Of a DNA stretch of 51,794 nt, positions 40,697 through 49,039 are shown piece after piece (the first letter of the stretch is position 1; every line of letters begins with the position of its first letter). Both the position numbers and the translations under genes were made by a program. This DNA is from a virus: positions 1-51,794 of IMG/VR virus record IMGVR_UViG_3300025138_010289, one strand, 5' to 3'. The notes beneath the pieces were generated by a model. That model saw only the letters and a list, made by a program, of their open reading frames with translations, did not search any database and was not told the DNA's origin.

Positions 40697-43456
40697 TTAA
40701 TAGTTTGTATTTTCTCCATTACTAAGTGCTATATAAGGAGTATTCCCTAAATCATTTGGGTTTCCAATTCGAGGTACAAATTCTTGTATTGGTTGGAATG
40801 TAAATCCTGTTACTTCTATCATATGTGGTAATTCTTTAACACTACTATCTAATCCTCCATTACTATCTAACCCTATTTCCCATGTACTTGATTGAGGTAT
40901 AGTATACGTAAGAGATTTAATGAATCCAAGCTGATTGAATAAATAGCCACCAACTGTTATTCTTGATAAATTACCTTGCATAAACCCACCACCTGAATAG
41001 GTTGGGGCTAAACCTGAGGCTAAAAAGTTTAGTTTTTTATACATTGGAATTAATTCTGCTTTTGAAGTAGCATACACTTTAAATCCCATACTAATACTTC
41101 TACCAAATCCTTTATAATTGTAAAATTTATCAGCTCTTCCAGCATATTGAGTTTCACCCCAATCTGCAGTGTAGGCATCTGAAAAAGAATCAATATAAGC
41201 TCTAAAATTCATAAAATTAGAAGTTCCACTATTATTATTATTAATATAACCAATACTAAATTTTACTAAATCGTTTTTTTCTCCAGCATGAGTAGCTTGG
41301 GCTCCACTATAAATTGGGGAAGCTGTTATTTTATCTAATGCTTGTTGACCTCCTACAGAATAATTCTGAATATTTCTTCTAGCACCTGGGTCACCAGTAT
41401 TAGTTCTTATATCTATTCTTTTTGTACTATAATCTCCATTAAACCTAGATAATACTTTTTTAGTTGAGTCAGCGGGAAGATCTAATTCTAATATATCTTC
41501 TCTAAAATCTCTTATTGCTTGAGTTTGGGGATGTAAGTCACTCTCAGTTAATGATTCAAAATCACCTTGAGTCCATGTAGCAACTCCATTTCCTGTTTCC
41601 TTTATAAATTCTACATTAGTTTCAATAGCATCCGATGCGTCTTGACCAAATGCGATGCTATTATTATAAACACTTTGCCCAACTCCAGCATTTATTGAAA
41701 AATTAACTTGCATTGTGCCTACTACATTATTTAACTGATTAAAACCATTAGAAATAGGAGCTAATAGAGGTATAGGTAAATCTCTAAAATCTGTTAATGG
41801 GGATGATGCATCTTGTGTGCTGGTGAATTGAATATTTTTATATCGATTAGTAACTTCTACAACATTACTGTTAAATTTTAAAGCTGTTGATCCTGCTCCT
41901 ACTGTTGTAGAGTTATGACCAGGTTCATTCCATGCAACCCCACTATCACTAGTTACATCAGGATCTAATGTATTTCCACTTTCACCTAATAACTCAGCGT
42001 AATTAGTGGGACCTGTAGGGGTTTTTAATTGTACTGATGGGTTAATCCAATCTTCAGTAGTTTGGTTTTTAGATGATGTAGTTACCCCACCACCAAAAAA
42101 TTCTAATGACCCCGATTTGTATACTTGGTTTATTGAGGTATTTACCCAGGTTTTATCACCATCACTGCTAAGGTCATCAGCATAAGCACCATTATTACCT
42201 CCAAATCCAACAATATCTGCATAATTAGTACCTTGAGGGTTTTTAAAATCAGAGGCTTCAGTGTCACTTAAACTTTTAGAATTTGCTAATAAAAAATCAG
42301 GGGATGTATTAGGTTCTAATGACCCGGATTCATATATCTGATTTATTGAGGTATTTACCCAGGTTTTATCACCATCACTACTAAGATCATCGGTATAGTT
42401 ACCATTATTACCCCCAAATCCAGCAATGTCTACATAATTAGTACCTTGAGGGTTTGTAAAATCAGAGGCTTCAGTATCACTTAATTTTTTTGATTTAGAT
42501 GCAGTTATAAAAGGTAAATTAGGTTCTAATGTTTTTGCCTTGTACACCCTTTGTCCTGATAGATTATCCCAGGTTATTCCTCCATCATTAGTAATATTAG
42601 CATCAAAATCATCACCAGCATTTAATAGTTGTTTATAGTCTGTTTTTCCAAGTGGTTCTTTATTTGAAAAAGTGCTTAAAATTATATCATCTGATGTTAA
42701 AACACTTTTTTTAGTACCCTCAATAAAGAAAGTATAATTATCTACATATAGGGGATTATTAATACCTGTCCTATTCTGACCTAGACTTATAGTAGAAAAT
42801 TTAATATTAGTATTACCTATTCCTAAATGTGCCCCAGGTCCTCCTGAATATGATAGTATATTAGGGTCTGGTGATTTTAATAGTATTTTATCATCGTAAA
42901 GCCCAGATAAAGGAGATGTAAGACCTCCTAATAATCTTTCTCCATTACCACTAATACCTAAAATTGCACTTTCATATCTAACTAATCCACCAGATGCTAA
43001 CTGTTTTGCTAAAGATGGGTTTTGATCTCCGGGTGAAAAAGGATTTAAACCAAATGTATTAGTATGAGTACCACTATATCCTAATCCTGTTTGAGCTATA
43101 GTAGATGTAGGTAAATATGCACCTTGGTTAATATTACCTCCTGCATATCCTGCTCCTTGAGCAGCTATTGTTTTTGGAGCCATCCTAGATAGGAGGTTCA
43201 TTTTTGCAGTAAATAGAAGACCTTGGGGAGTATCTAAAAATAATTTAGTAGTCCTTATAGCATCATCTACTGCTCTAATAGGGGCTAAAACACCACCTCT
43301 TAAAATAAAATCTGGCCCTCCGTCTGAAATAACAGCGGGTTTCCTATCATCTGGAATTTCTTTTTTTACAAATGGTTGGTTACTTGAACCACCATCAGGT
43401 CTATCATTTCCAAATTTTAAGGACTTTAGATCAGTTTTAAAGTCTAGTAATGGCAT
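40697..43456 (-). CDS. Modular baseplate/tail-tube-associated structural protein
   Basis: 919 aa. The C-terminal about 250 residues (NFMNFRAYIDSFSDAYTADW, RADKFYNYKGFGRSISMGF, ELIPMYKKLNFLASGLAPTYSGGGFMQGNL, SSTWEIG, ELPHMIEVTGFTFQPIQEF) resemble tube-cap/initiator baseplate proteins (gp48/gp54-like), my best guess. The middle has three to four copies of an about 71-aa Gly/Asn/Asp-rich module, two of them nearly identical. The N terminus is Gly/Pro-rich. Two bp upstream of gp53-like gene. Confidence 0.65.
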   Translation of the reverse strand: MPLLDFKTDLKSLKFGNDRPDGGSSNQPFVKKEIPDDRKPAVISDGGPDFILRGGVLAPIRAVDDAIRTTKLFLDTPQGLLFTAKMNLLSRMAPKTIAAQGAGYAGGNINQGAYLPTSTIAQTGLGYSGTHTNTFGLNPFSPGDQNPSLAKQLASGGLVRYESAILGISGNGERLLGGLTSPLSGLYDDKILLKSPDPNILSYSGGPGAHLGIGNTNIKFSTISLGQNRTGINNPLYVDNYTFFIEGTKKSVLTSDDIILSTFSNKEPLGKTDYKQLLNAGDDFDANITNDGGITWDNLSGQRVYKAKTLEPNLPFITASKSKKLSDTEASDFTNPQGTNYVDIAGFGGNNGNYTDDLSSDGDKTWVNTSINQIYESGSLEPNTSPDFLLANSKSLSDTEASDFKNPQGTNYADIVGFGGNNGAYADDLSSDGDKTWVNTSINQVYKSGSLEFFGGGVTTSSKNQTTEDWINPSVQLKTPTGPTNYAELLGESGNTLDPDVTSDSGVAWNEPGHNSTTVGAGSTALKFNSNVVEVTNRYKNIQFTSTQDASSPLTDFRDLPIPLLAPISNGFNQLNNVVGTMQVNFSINAGVGQSVYNNSIAFGQDASDAIETNVEFIKETGNGVATWTQGDFESLTESDLHPQTQAIRDFREDILELDLPADSTKKVLSRFNGDYSTKRIDIRTNTGDPGARRNIQNYSVGGQQALDKITASPIYSGAQATHAGEKNDLVKFSIGYINNNNSGTSNFMNFRAYIDSFSDAYTADWGETQYAGRADKFYNYKGFGRSISMGFKVYATSKAELIPMYKKLNFLASGLAPTYSGGGFMQGNLSRITVGGYLFNQLGFIKSLTYTIPQSSTWEIGLDSNGGLDSSVKELPHMIEVTGFTFQPIQEFVPRIGNPNDLGNTPYIALSNGENTNY
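42129..42552 (-). repeat. Near-identical 213-bp tandem repeat inside the 919-aa gene
   Basis: Blocks starting near 42129 and 42342 (period 213 bp, 71 codons) share long identical runs at the DNA level, including the TTTATTGAGG and AATTAGTACCTTGAGGG stretches. Encodes the WVNTSINQ...GTNYADI...SDGDK module. A more diverged copy follows near 42560. Confidence 0.8.
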
Positions 43457-43459
43457 TCA

Positions 43460-43801
43460 CTAAAAACTTCTTCCTTCTGGGAGATTGTTTTTATATGCTC
43501 CTTTAGAAAAAGTTGAATTAATAGCAGGTACTCCTCCATCTGAGTTTGAAGATGCAGGTGGTACACCATTTAAATCTAATCCTGATGGTTGAGGTAATTG
43601 GTTAATTACACCATCATCATAGGCGTTAAAAGCATCATTTACTTCACCTGTAAAAGCTCCATCTACAGAATAACCTGCTTGGTTTCCAAAAGCATGTAAT
43701 TTTGATTGTTGGGTTGCACCCACATTAATTTGACCATCTCCACCTGATAATTTGGTAAAACCTGATCCTTCACTTGTTAATTTATTTAATAATCCAGACA
43801 T
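43460..43801 (-). CDS. Small Gly/Asn-rich hypothetical tail protein
   Basis: 113 aa. Low complexity with Gly, Asn, Ser and Asp; no known domain (INVGATQQSKLHAFGNQAG, EVNDAFNAYDDGVINQLPQ). It lies between the tape measure and the 919-aa gene, with a late-type promoter element 20 nt upstream. Probably a minor structural or baseplate-associated protein. Confidence 0.75.
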   Translation of the reverse strand: MSGLLNKLTSEGSGFTKLSGGDGQINVGATQQSKLHAFGNQAGYSVDGAFTGEVNDAFNAYDDGVINQLPQPSGLDLNGVPPASSNSDGGVPAINSTFSKGAYKNNLPEGRSF

Positions 43802-43821
43802 AATATTTGTTTTAATGTTTA

Positions 43822-43832
43822 TTATAAATATT
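43822..43832 (-). promoter_or_regulatory. Late-type promoter element before the 113-aa gene
   Basis: AATATTTATAA on the minus strand, 20 nt before the ATG at 43801, in the short gap after the tape measure gene. Confidence 0.5.
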
Positions 43833-46800
43833 AACCAATTCTAGAACTCGCCATAGATACTGTTTTTCCTACGACTGCCCCATCCATGATAACATCTCCA
43901 CCAGCTTCTACAACTGATATTAATTTAAGAATGTTATTATTTACTTGGTCTAATTTTTCAGATAGTGCAGAATCCTGGTTTCCATTATCTGTTTCTTCAG
44001 CTCCTCCAAATATTGAACCTAACCCTCCTGAAACTGCTCCTAAAGCGGTTAATGCTAATAAAGTAGGCATAGCTAATAATCCAGCTAATGACATTGCTCC
44101 TAATCCAGCTGCAATACTTATTAAACCTGCTCCTACTCCAAATAGTCCAGAACCTAATACAGCTAATTGTGAAAGAGAATCTATTTGGTCTGTGAATCCA
44201 GAACCTGCTAACATCCCAAATGCCATTGCAGCTGGTATTATGGCTAAACCTAATGCTGCTATTGCTAATGACCCTGCTAAAATAAAAGGTGCTATAAGTC
44301 CTAAACCTGCTGCCGCTAACGCTAATAAAGGTAATGCTATAGAAAATGCAATCATACTGTTTACATCTACACCAGATATTAAATTAAATGCAAATGCTGC
44401 CGGGATTAATGCTAAACCTAATATTCCTAATGCTAGTGCTCCTTGAATTACTAGACTACTAAAACTACCTAATAAGGCTGCAGTAGTTCCAAAAATTGCT
44501 AATGAACCCGCAAATGCTATCATTTGTGTAGGATCTACATCTTTAATCATCATTAAAGCTAATGCAAAAGAACCTGCAACTGCCAAACCAGCAATCCCTA
44601 ATGCAAGCGATCCCTGAATAATTTTACCAAAATTATCCCCAAAAAACATTAAACCTTTTCCTAATCCTTTAAATCCAGCTTCAGCTAGAGGCCCAACTGC
44701 AGAAATTGCTAAAATTGCTACTACTCCAGGAAGCATAGCAGCAAGCCCTAAAGCTATTGGTATTAAAGCTAAACCACCTAACATTGCTTGACCATCTATT
44801 TCTTTTAAACCATCTGCGATTCCTACTAGTCCTTCTTTAAATCCTTCACCATCTACTTTTGATATTAAATAAGCACCTACCGCGCCCGGTATCATTGCGG
44901 TAAGACCAACAGCTGCGGGGATTAATGCTAAAGCTCCAAACATAGCCATAGGATCTATTGCTTTTAATCCTTCTGAAAGACCTTTTAAAGATTCTTCTAA
45001 TTTTTTACCGTCTATTTTAGACATTAAATAAGCACCTACTGATCCGGGGATCATAGCAGTAAGACCAATTGCTGCTGGTATAAGAGCAAGAGCACCTCCA
45101 ACAACTTCCATACTTGCCATAGATTTTAATCCTTCTGATAGTCCCTTTAAAAACTCCTTAACTCCTTTACCTGCATCTTCATCTATTCCTTTTGACTTAT
45201 CCGCAGAATCCGAAATATCATCTACTTTATCTTTAATTTTATCTGTAATTTTATCTTTTAAACCTGAAACTTTATCTTTTGCACCTGAAGCTACTTTAGA
45301 AATAGCTCCCCCTTTTGGTGCTCTTTCACCTCCAGGCATGAATTGTCCACCTTTATAAAATTTTCCAGCAACCCCATCAGTACCTTTAAATGCACCTATT
45401 AATGAATTTCCATATTTTTTAGCGGAGGAGATTAATCCTTTAAATCCACCTTCACTTTTGTTAAAAAACCCCATCATAGATTTACCTGCATCTTTAATAC
45501 CACCAAATGCTTTGCCCATTTTACCAAATGCGCTCGTAATACCACCTAGTTTAGTTAATAAGGCAACACCCATTAAGGCATAAATTACCTTAGAATTTGA
45601 TACTATTTTAGCAATAAATCCAATTATAGGAGCAAATGCTTGTCCTATTTTTCCTAAAGCTTGAGCAATTTGCTCTTGTGCCGTTCTGTTCTTTTGGGAT
45701 TCAAGAGTTTGTTTTTGAGCAGCATTTAAAGAATCTTCATTTAAACCAGCTTTTAAGTCTTCTTGTAACAACATTCCAGCTAATTCATCACTAGTCATGC
45801 CCATAGCTTTTGCTGTAGCTTCTTGTTGAATGCGATTCATTTTAGCAAAATCTGCTGATGTTCCTATTTGTTTACTCATTTCTTTAGCTACTGTAGCTAA
45901 ATCATTAGTTAAAGCAGCTTCTCTTGCTTTTTCTAAGTTAAGACTCTTTCCAGTTAATAACTCAGCTTCCATTTCTGCTGATATTGACTGTTCAAATTGA
46001 AGTAAACTTCCTGCTATTTTATCTACTTGCTCTAGGCTCATTCCTATACCAGCAGCGGCTGATGCAGCTTCTGTTAATTTTCCAGGCATGCCCGCAAATT
46101 TAGTTAATACACCTTGTGATGTATTAGCAATGTCATCTAGTACTTTTCTACTATTTATAGCAGCACCATTTTGTTTATTAAAACTATTAACTCCCTGTAT
46201 TATAGATTCATTATTTTCTCTAACAGATGTTCCATTTAATTTAGATAATTTGGCCAAGTTAGCAGCTGCTTTACCTGCCATGCCCATTTCATCTGTCATT
46301 TGAGCTACTTCTAAAATATCTTCTGGAGAAAATATATCAGTAGCACTCATTTTTAATTCTGAGGTTAATGCTGTAGCTGCTTTAATGTAATCAGCCATAT
46401 TAACATAACCCATATTAGCAGTTGCAAGAGAAGCTTCGACACCATTAAGGTCTTGTCCCGTTTGTCTTGCAAAATCAGTTGCTGCTTTGTCTACATCATT
46501 AAATCCTTTAATTAAAGCTCCAAATATTACTGTGGGATCCATTAATGAACCTCCAATATTTGTAAATGCTGATTTTATACCAACACCTAAAACTTTCATT
46601 TTACCTCCTAGAGCACCTGAGGATTTTGTCCCTCGTGCAATTTCATCTGCCATTTTTTGCATGTCAGATGTTACTTTCTCTAGTCCTAAAGATTGTGCAA
46701 ATTTTCCTCCTAATTGATTTAAACCTTTCATCAATCCTCCCCCTATCCCCATCAACCTATTAGATTCTTTACGAATATCTACTTCTTTTTCTATTTTATC

Positions 46801-47343
46801 TAATAACTCTTGCTCTATTTGGAAATTTTGTTTAGATGCTCTAATTAAAGTAACTTCTTCTTTTGAAAGTTTCTTTTTAGCTGCTATAGATTTAAGGGTG
46901 GTTTCAAATGCCGCACCACTTAAACTCATTAATTCTTTACCTGTACTTGCTGTAAGTTTTTCTACTTGTAGAGCATTAGTTCTATTTTTAAGTTCTTCAA
47001 CTGATGAAGCAGCATTTTGTTTTAATTTGTCTAATTGACTATCTTTTAACCTGTTTATGCCAACTTCTTGATCAGAAAGTTTTCTTGCTATAGAATCGAG
47101 TTTATTATACTCTTTTTTTACATCTTTTACGTTATTAATTTGATTGCCTAATTCAGCAGATATAGAACGAAGAGTGTCTCTATAATCATTAAAAGATTCA
47201 GCTGAGTCATTAACTGAATCGGTAAACCTACCCATATTATCAGCTGCAGATTTAGCAGAGTCAGAAGCTCCATCCATATTGCCTTTTAAATCTTTAGCAG
47301 ATTTATTAGCATTATTTAGATTTTTATTTAGTCCATCGGCCAT
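43831..47343 (-). CDS. Tail tape measure protein
   Basis: 1170 aa, the largest gene. N-terminal coiled coil (residues 1-250), a globular middle (NLAKLSKLNGTSVRENN, MNRIQQEATAKAMGMTSDEL, QALGKIGQAFAPIIGFIAKIV), and a C-terminal third of hydrophobic helices. This mix, plus position after tube and chaperone-like genes, identifies the tape measure, which sets tail length and lines the tube lumen. Three tandem copies of a 53-54-aa hydrophobic module occur near residues 730-890. Gene length, not sequence, scales with tail length. Confidence 0.9.
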   Translation of the reverse strand: MADGLNKNLNNANKSAKDLKGNMDGASDSAKSAADNMGRFTDSVNDSAESFNDYRDTLRSISAELGNQINNVKDVKKEYNKLDSIARKLSDQEVGINRLKDSQLDKLKQNAASSVEELKNRTNALQVEKLTASTGKELMSLSGAAFETTLKSIAAKKKLSKEEVTLIRASKQNFQIEQELLDKIEKEVDIRKESNRLMGIGGGLMKGLNQLGGKFAQSLGLEKVTSDMQKMADEIARGTKSSGALGGKMKVLGVGIKSAFTNIGGSLMDPTVIFGALIKGFNDVDKAATDFARQTGQDLNGVEASLATANMGYVNMADYIKAATALTSELKMSATDIFSPEDILEVAQMTDEMGMAGKAAANLAKLSKLNGTSVRENNESIIQGVNSFNKQNGAAINSRKVLDDIANTSQGVLTKFAGMPGKLTEAASAAAGIGMSLEQVDKIAGSLLQFEQSISAEMEAELLTGKSLNLEKAREAALTNDLATVAKEMSKQIGTSADFAKMNRIQQEATAKAMGMTSDELAGMLLQEDLKAGLNEDSLNAAQKQTLESQKNRTAQEQIAQALGKIGQAFAPIIGFIAKIVSNSKVIYALMGVALLTKLGGITSAFGKMGKAFGGIKDAGKSMMGFFNKSEGGFKGLISSAKKYGNSLIGAFKGTDGVAGKFYKGGQFMPGGERAPKGGAISKVASGAKDKVSGLKDKITDKIKDKVDDISDSADKSKGIDEDAGKGVKEFLKGLSEGLKSMASMEVVGGALALIPAAIGLTAMIPGSVGAYLMSKIDGKKLEESLKGLSEGLKAIDPMAMFGALALIPAAVGLTAMIPGAVGAYLISKVDGEGFKEGLVGIADGLKEIDGQAMLGGLALIPIALGLAAMLPGVVAILAISAVGPLAEAGFKGLGKGLMFFGDNFGKIIQGSLALGIAGLAVAGSFALALMMIKDVDPTQMIAFAGSLAIFGTTAALLGSFSSLVIQGALALGILGLALIPAAFAFNLISGVDVNSMIAFSIALPLLALAAAGLGLIAPFILAGSLAIAALGLAIIPAAMAFGMLAGSGFTDQIDSLSQLAVLGSGLFGVGAGLISIAAGLGAMSLAGLLAMPTLLALTALGAVSGGLGSIFGGAEETDNGNQDSALSEKLDQVNNNILKLISVVEAGGDVIMDGAVVGKTVSMASSRIG
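44690..45150 (-). repeat. Tandem 159-bp repeats in the tape measure gene
   Basis: Three copies of a module (GLSEGLK...ALALIPAA.GLTAMIPG.VGAYL.SK.DG), about 53 codons each, the first two most alike; starts near 45130, 44970 and 44810 on the minus strand. Confidence 0.75.
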
Positions 47344-47358
47344 TTTTGGAATATTTGA

Positions 47359-47369
47359 TTATAAATATT
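47359..47369 (-). promoter_or_regulatory. Late-type promoter element before the tape measure
   Basis: AATATTTATAA on the minus strand, 15 nt before the ATG at 47343. Confidence 0.5.
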
Positions 47370-47376
47370 AAAAAAT

Positions 47377-47724
47377 CTAGTTTTTAGCCCGTTTTGTTGA
47401 ATAGGCCGGTTTAGAAGCATTACCTTTTTCCATAAAAGATGGGGTTTGAACCATACCATCTGTGTCAATAACAGTAGATGTACCTTTACCATTAGATTGT
47501 GCCTTTTTATAATCAGCTGCTTCTTTTTCAAAAAATTCTTTCATTTTAGAAAATGTAAAGTTGCGCAACCATATAGGCATAGTGTATATAGTGTGGAAGT
47601 CATAACCTCCTTTTCCATGGAATACTATCTCATGGATTTGATTAAATAATTCGAATCTATACCTCTGCGTCAGGCCAAAAAAAGTTAAGATTAATAGGAA
47701 TAGTGATGTCCTCCGTGCCACCAC
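47377..47724 (-). CDS. Tail-assembly protein, gp51-like candidate (start uncertain)
   Basis: Frame of 115 aa; the plausible conserved part starts near RFELFNQIHEIVFHGKGGYDFHT and continues YTMPIWLRNFTFSKMKEFFEKE. The first about 20 residues are read from within the upstream gp26-like gene in the +1 frame and look random (MVARRTSLFLLILTFFGL), and no ATG exists at the expected start. So either it uses a non-ATG start or it is reached by frameshift from the gp26-like gene at a run of seven T (47677-47683). Position between tube and tape measure fits a tail-assembly chaperone or gp51. Confidence 0.6.
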   Translation of the reverse strand: MVARRTSLFLLILTFFGLTQRYRFELFNQIHEIVFHGKGGYDFHTIYTMPIWLRNFTFSKMKEFFEKEAADYKKAQSNGKGTSTVIDTDGMVQTPSFMEKGNASKPAYSTKRAKN

Positions 47725-48403
47725 TAGTCTCTACTGGTATTGTTAATTCAACATCTGGTTGTGTATTTGCTATATGTTTTCTAAGCGCTCTTGAATCCAT
47801 AGCTAGAAAATAATTATCAACAAACTCTCTTATTGATTTTTTTTCTTCATCTTTATCTACAGATACAATCATGTATTTTAATCTTGTAGATAGTTCTGGG
47901 TTTGCGTTTTTGTTAATTTTCTTTAAACCTTTAATTTCGGCAGCAATTTTTTTCTCATCATTTGCTGTTAGAATTTTATATTCAATTTCAGTTTTGGAAT
48001 TTGGTAAAGTAAATGGAAATCTATTTTCACCTTTTTTAATTGAATCTTCATCAAATTCTTTATTATCAATTTCACTTAAGTCAACTTCTACTTCTTCTCC
48101 TTTATATTCAAATTTGTAATCTTTACCATATCCTAAAACTCTAGCAGCTATAAGCAATGCGTTTTTATCGCCAGTAATTAAATCATTATACACTATGTCG
48201 GAGACTATAAGTGATTGCAGTAACTTGTCTAATACCGTGCCAGCTTCGATGTATGATTGGTTAGTTAGTATATCTTCTTCCTTAGCAGTCATGTATTTCA
48301 TTTCTACTTTTCCACTTGATAAATTGTTATCTTTAGGGTAAATTAGACCCTTTGAAGGTAGGTCTATCGTTTCGGTAGGAAACTTCAGTTTTTTTTCTTC
48401 CAT
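47657..48403 (-). CDS. 26: gp26-like baseplate/tail-assembly protein (T4_baseplate family)
   Basis: 248 aa. LPSKGLIYPKDNNLSSGKVEMKYMTAKEEDILTNQSYI and VLDKLLQSLIVSDIVYNDLITGDKNALLIAARVLGYG follow the T4_baseplate (gp26-like) pattern. In T4, gp26 is needed for hub assembly but is absent from the mature baseplate, so it behaves as an assembly factor. Here it lies between tube and tape measure and overlaps the next ORF by 68 bp in the +1 frame, where tail-assembly chaperone pairs usually frameshift. Confidence 0.8.
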   Translation of the reverse strand: MEEKKLKFPTETIDLPSKGLIYPKDNNLSSGKVEMKYMTAKEEDILTNQSYIEAGTVLDKLLQSLIVSDIVYNDLITGDKNALLIAARVLGYGKDYKFEYKGEEVEVDLSEIDNKEFDEDSIKKGENRFPFTLPNSKTEIEYKILTANDEKKIAAEIKGLKKINKNANPELSTRLKYMIVSVDKDEEKKSIREFVDNYFLAMDSRALRKHIANTQPDVELTIPVETSGGTEDITIPINLNFFWPDAEV

Positions 48404-48453
48404 ATCTTTTATTTATTAATAACTTTAATTCTAGTAATACATATTAAAAATAC

Positions 48454-48485
48454 AAAAAAGCTTGACATAAGCCAAGCTATTTTTT
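48454..48485 (-). terminator. Intrinsic terminator after the tail tube gene
   Basis: On the minus strand a stem AGCTTG...CAAGCT with an 8-nt loop is followed by a run of six T (48459-48454). A run of A precedes, making it potentially bidirectional. It sits in the about 100-bp gap after the tube gene, which otherwise contains no gene. Confidence 0.75.
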
Positions 48486-48503
48486 GCAATATTTGATATT
48501 TTT

Positions 48504-48992
48504 TTAAAAGTTTAGTACTGCATAATCCATTGATATTGTTAAAGCAATAGTTTGAGCTTCAGCACCTGTATCCCAGTTAAATCCTTTAAATCCTGCATCT
48601 ACTATAAATGCGCCTTTAATTACCCATTCTGATACTACGTCACCTACTGGACCTAGAACGTTGATTGTTAAATCTTTCTTATAAAAATCAGAATAACCAT
48701 CTCTACCTGTTACAGATTCATGATGTAGTCTTACCCACTCCATTACCGCTTGAGCACCTGATGGTGTAATTGGATCATAAAGAGTCATACTTAAATTTTC
48801 CCATTTTGATTTACCTTTAACTTTTCTCTCAACATTGATGTGATTTAAAGTTACTATTTCTTGTGATATTTTCACTTCACCTACTTCTTTTATCATATAT
48901 GATGGAATTCCATCTACATACATAATAAACCTATTAGCTTGTTTTGGTTCAAATGCTGTGAAAAATATTTCGTTGGGATTTAATACTGCCAT
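48504..48992 (-). CDS. 19: Tail tube protein, gp19-like
   Basis: 162 aa. FEPKQANRFIMYVDGIPSYMIKEVGEVKISQEIVTLNHINVERKVKGKSKWENLSMTLYDPITPSG matches the compact tail-tube fold of T4 gp19 (163 aa) with its beta-sandwich; length is the same. Hexamers stack to form the inner tube for DNA passage. Own late-type element 22 nt upstream and a terminator downstream, so likely a high-level monocistronic late transcript. Confidence 0.92.
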   Translation of the reverse strand: MAVLNPNEIFFTAFEPKQANRFIMYVDGIPSYMIKEVGEVKISQEIVTLNHINVERKVKGKSKWENLSMTLYDPITPSGAQAVMEWVRLHHESVTGRDGYSDFYKKDLTINVLGPVGDVVSEWVIKGAFIVDAGFKGFNWDTGAEAQTIALTISMDYAVLNF

Positions 48993-49014
48993 TTTGTTTT
49001 ATCTTTTAATTCTA

Positions 49015-49024
49015 TTATAAATAT
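49015..49024 (-). promoter_or_regulatory. Late-type promoter element before tail tube
   Basis: ATATTTATAA on the minus strand, 22 nt before the ATG at 48992. Confidence 0.55.
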
Positions 49025-49039
49025 CTAATTTCTATGTTT

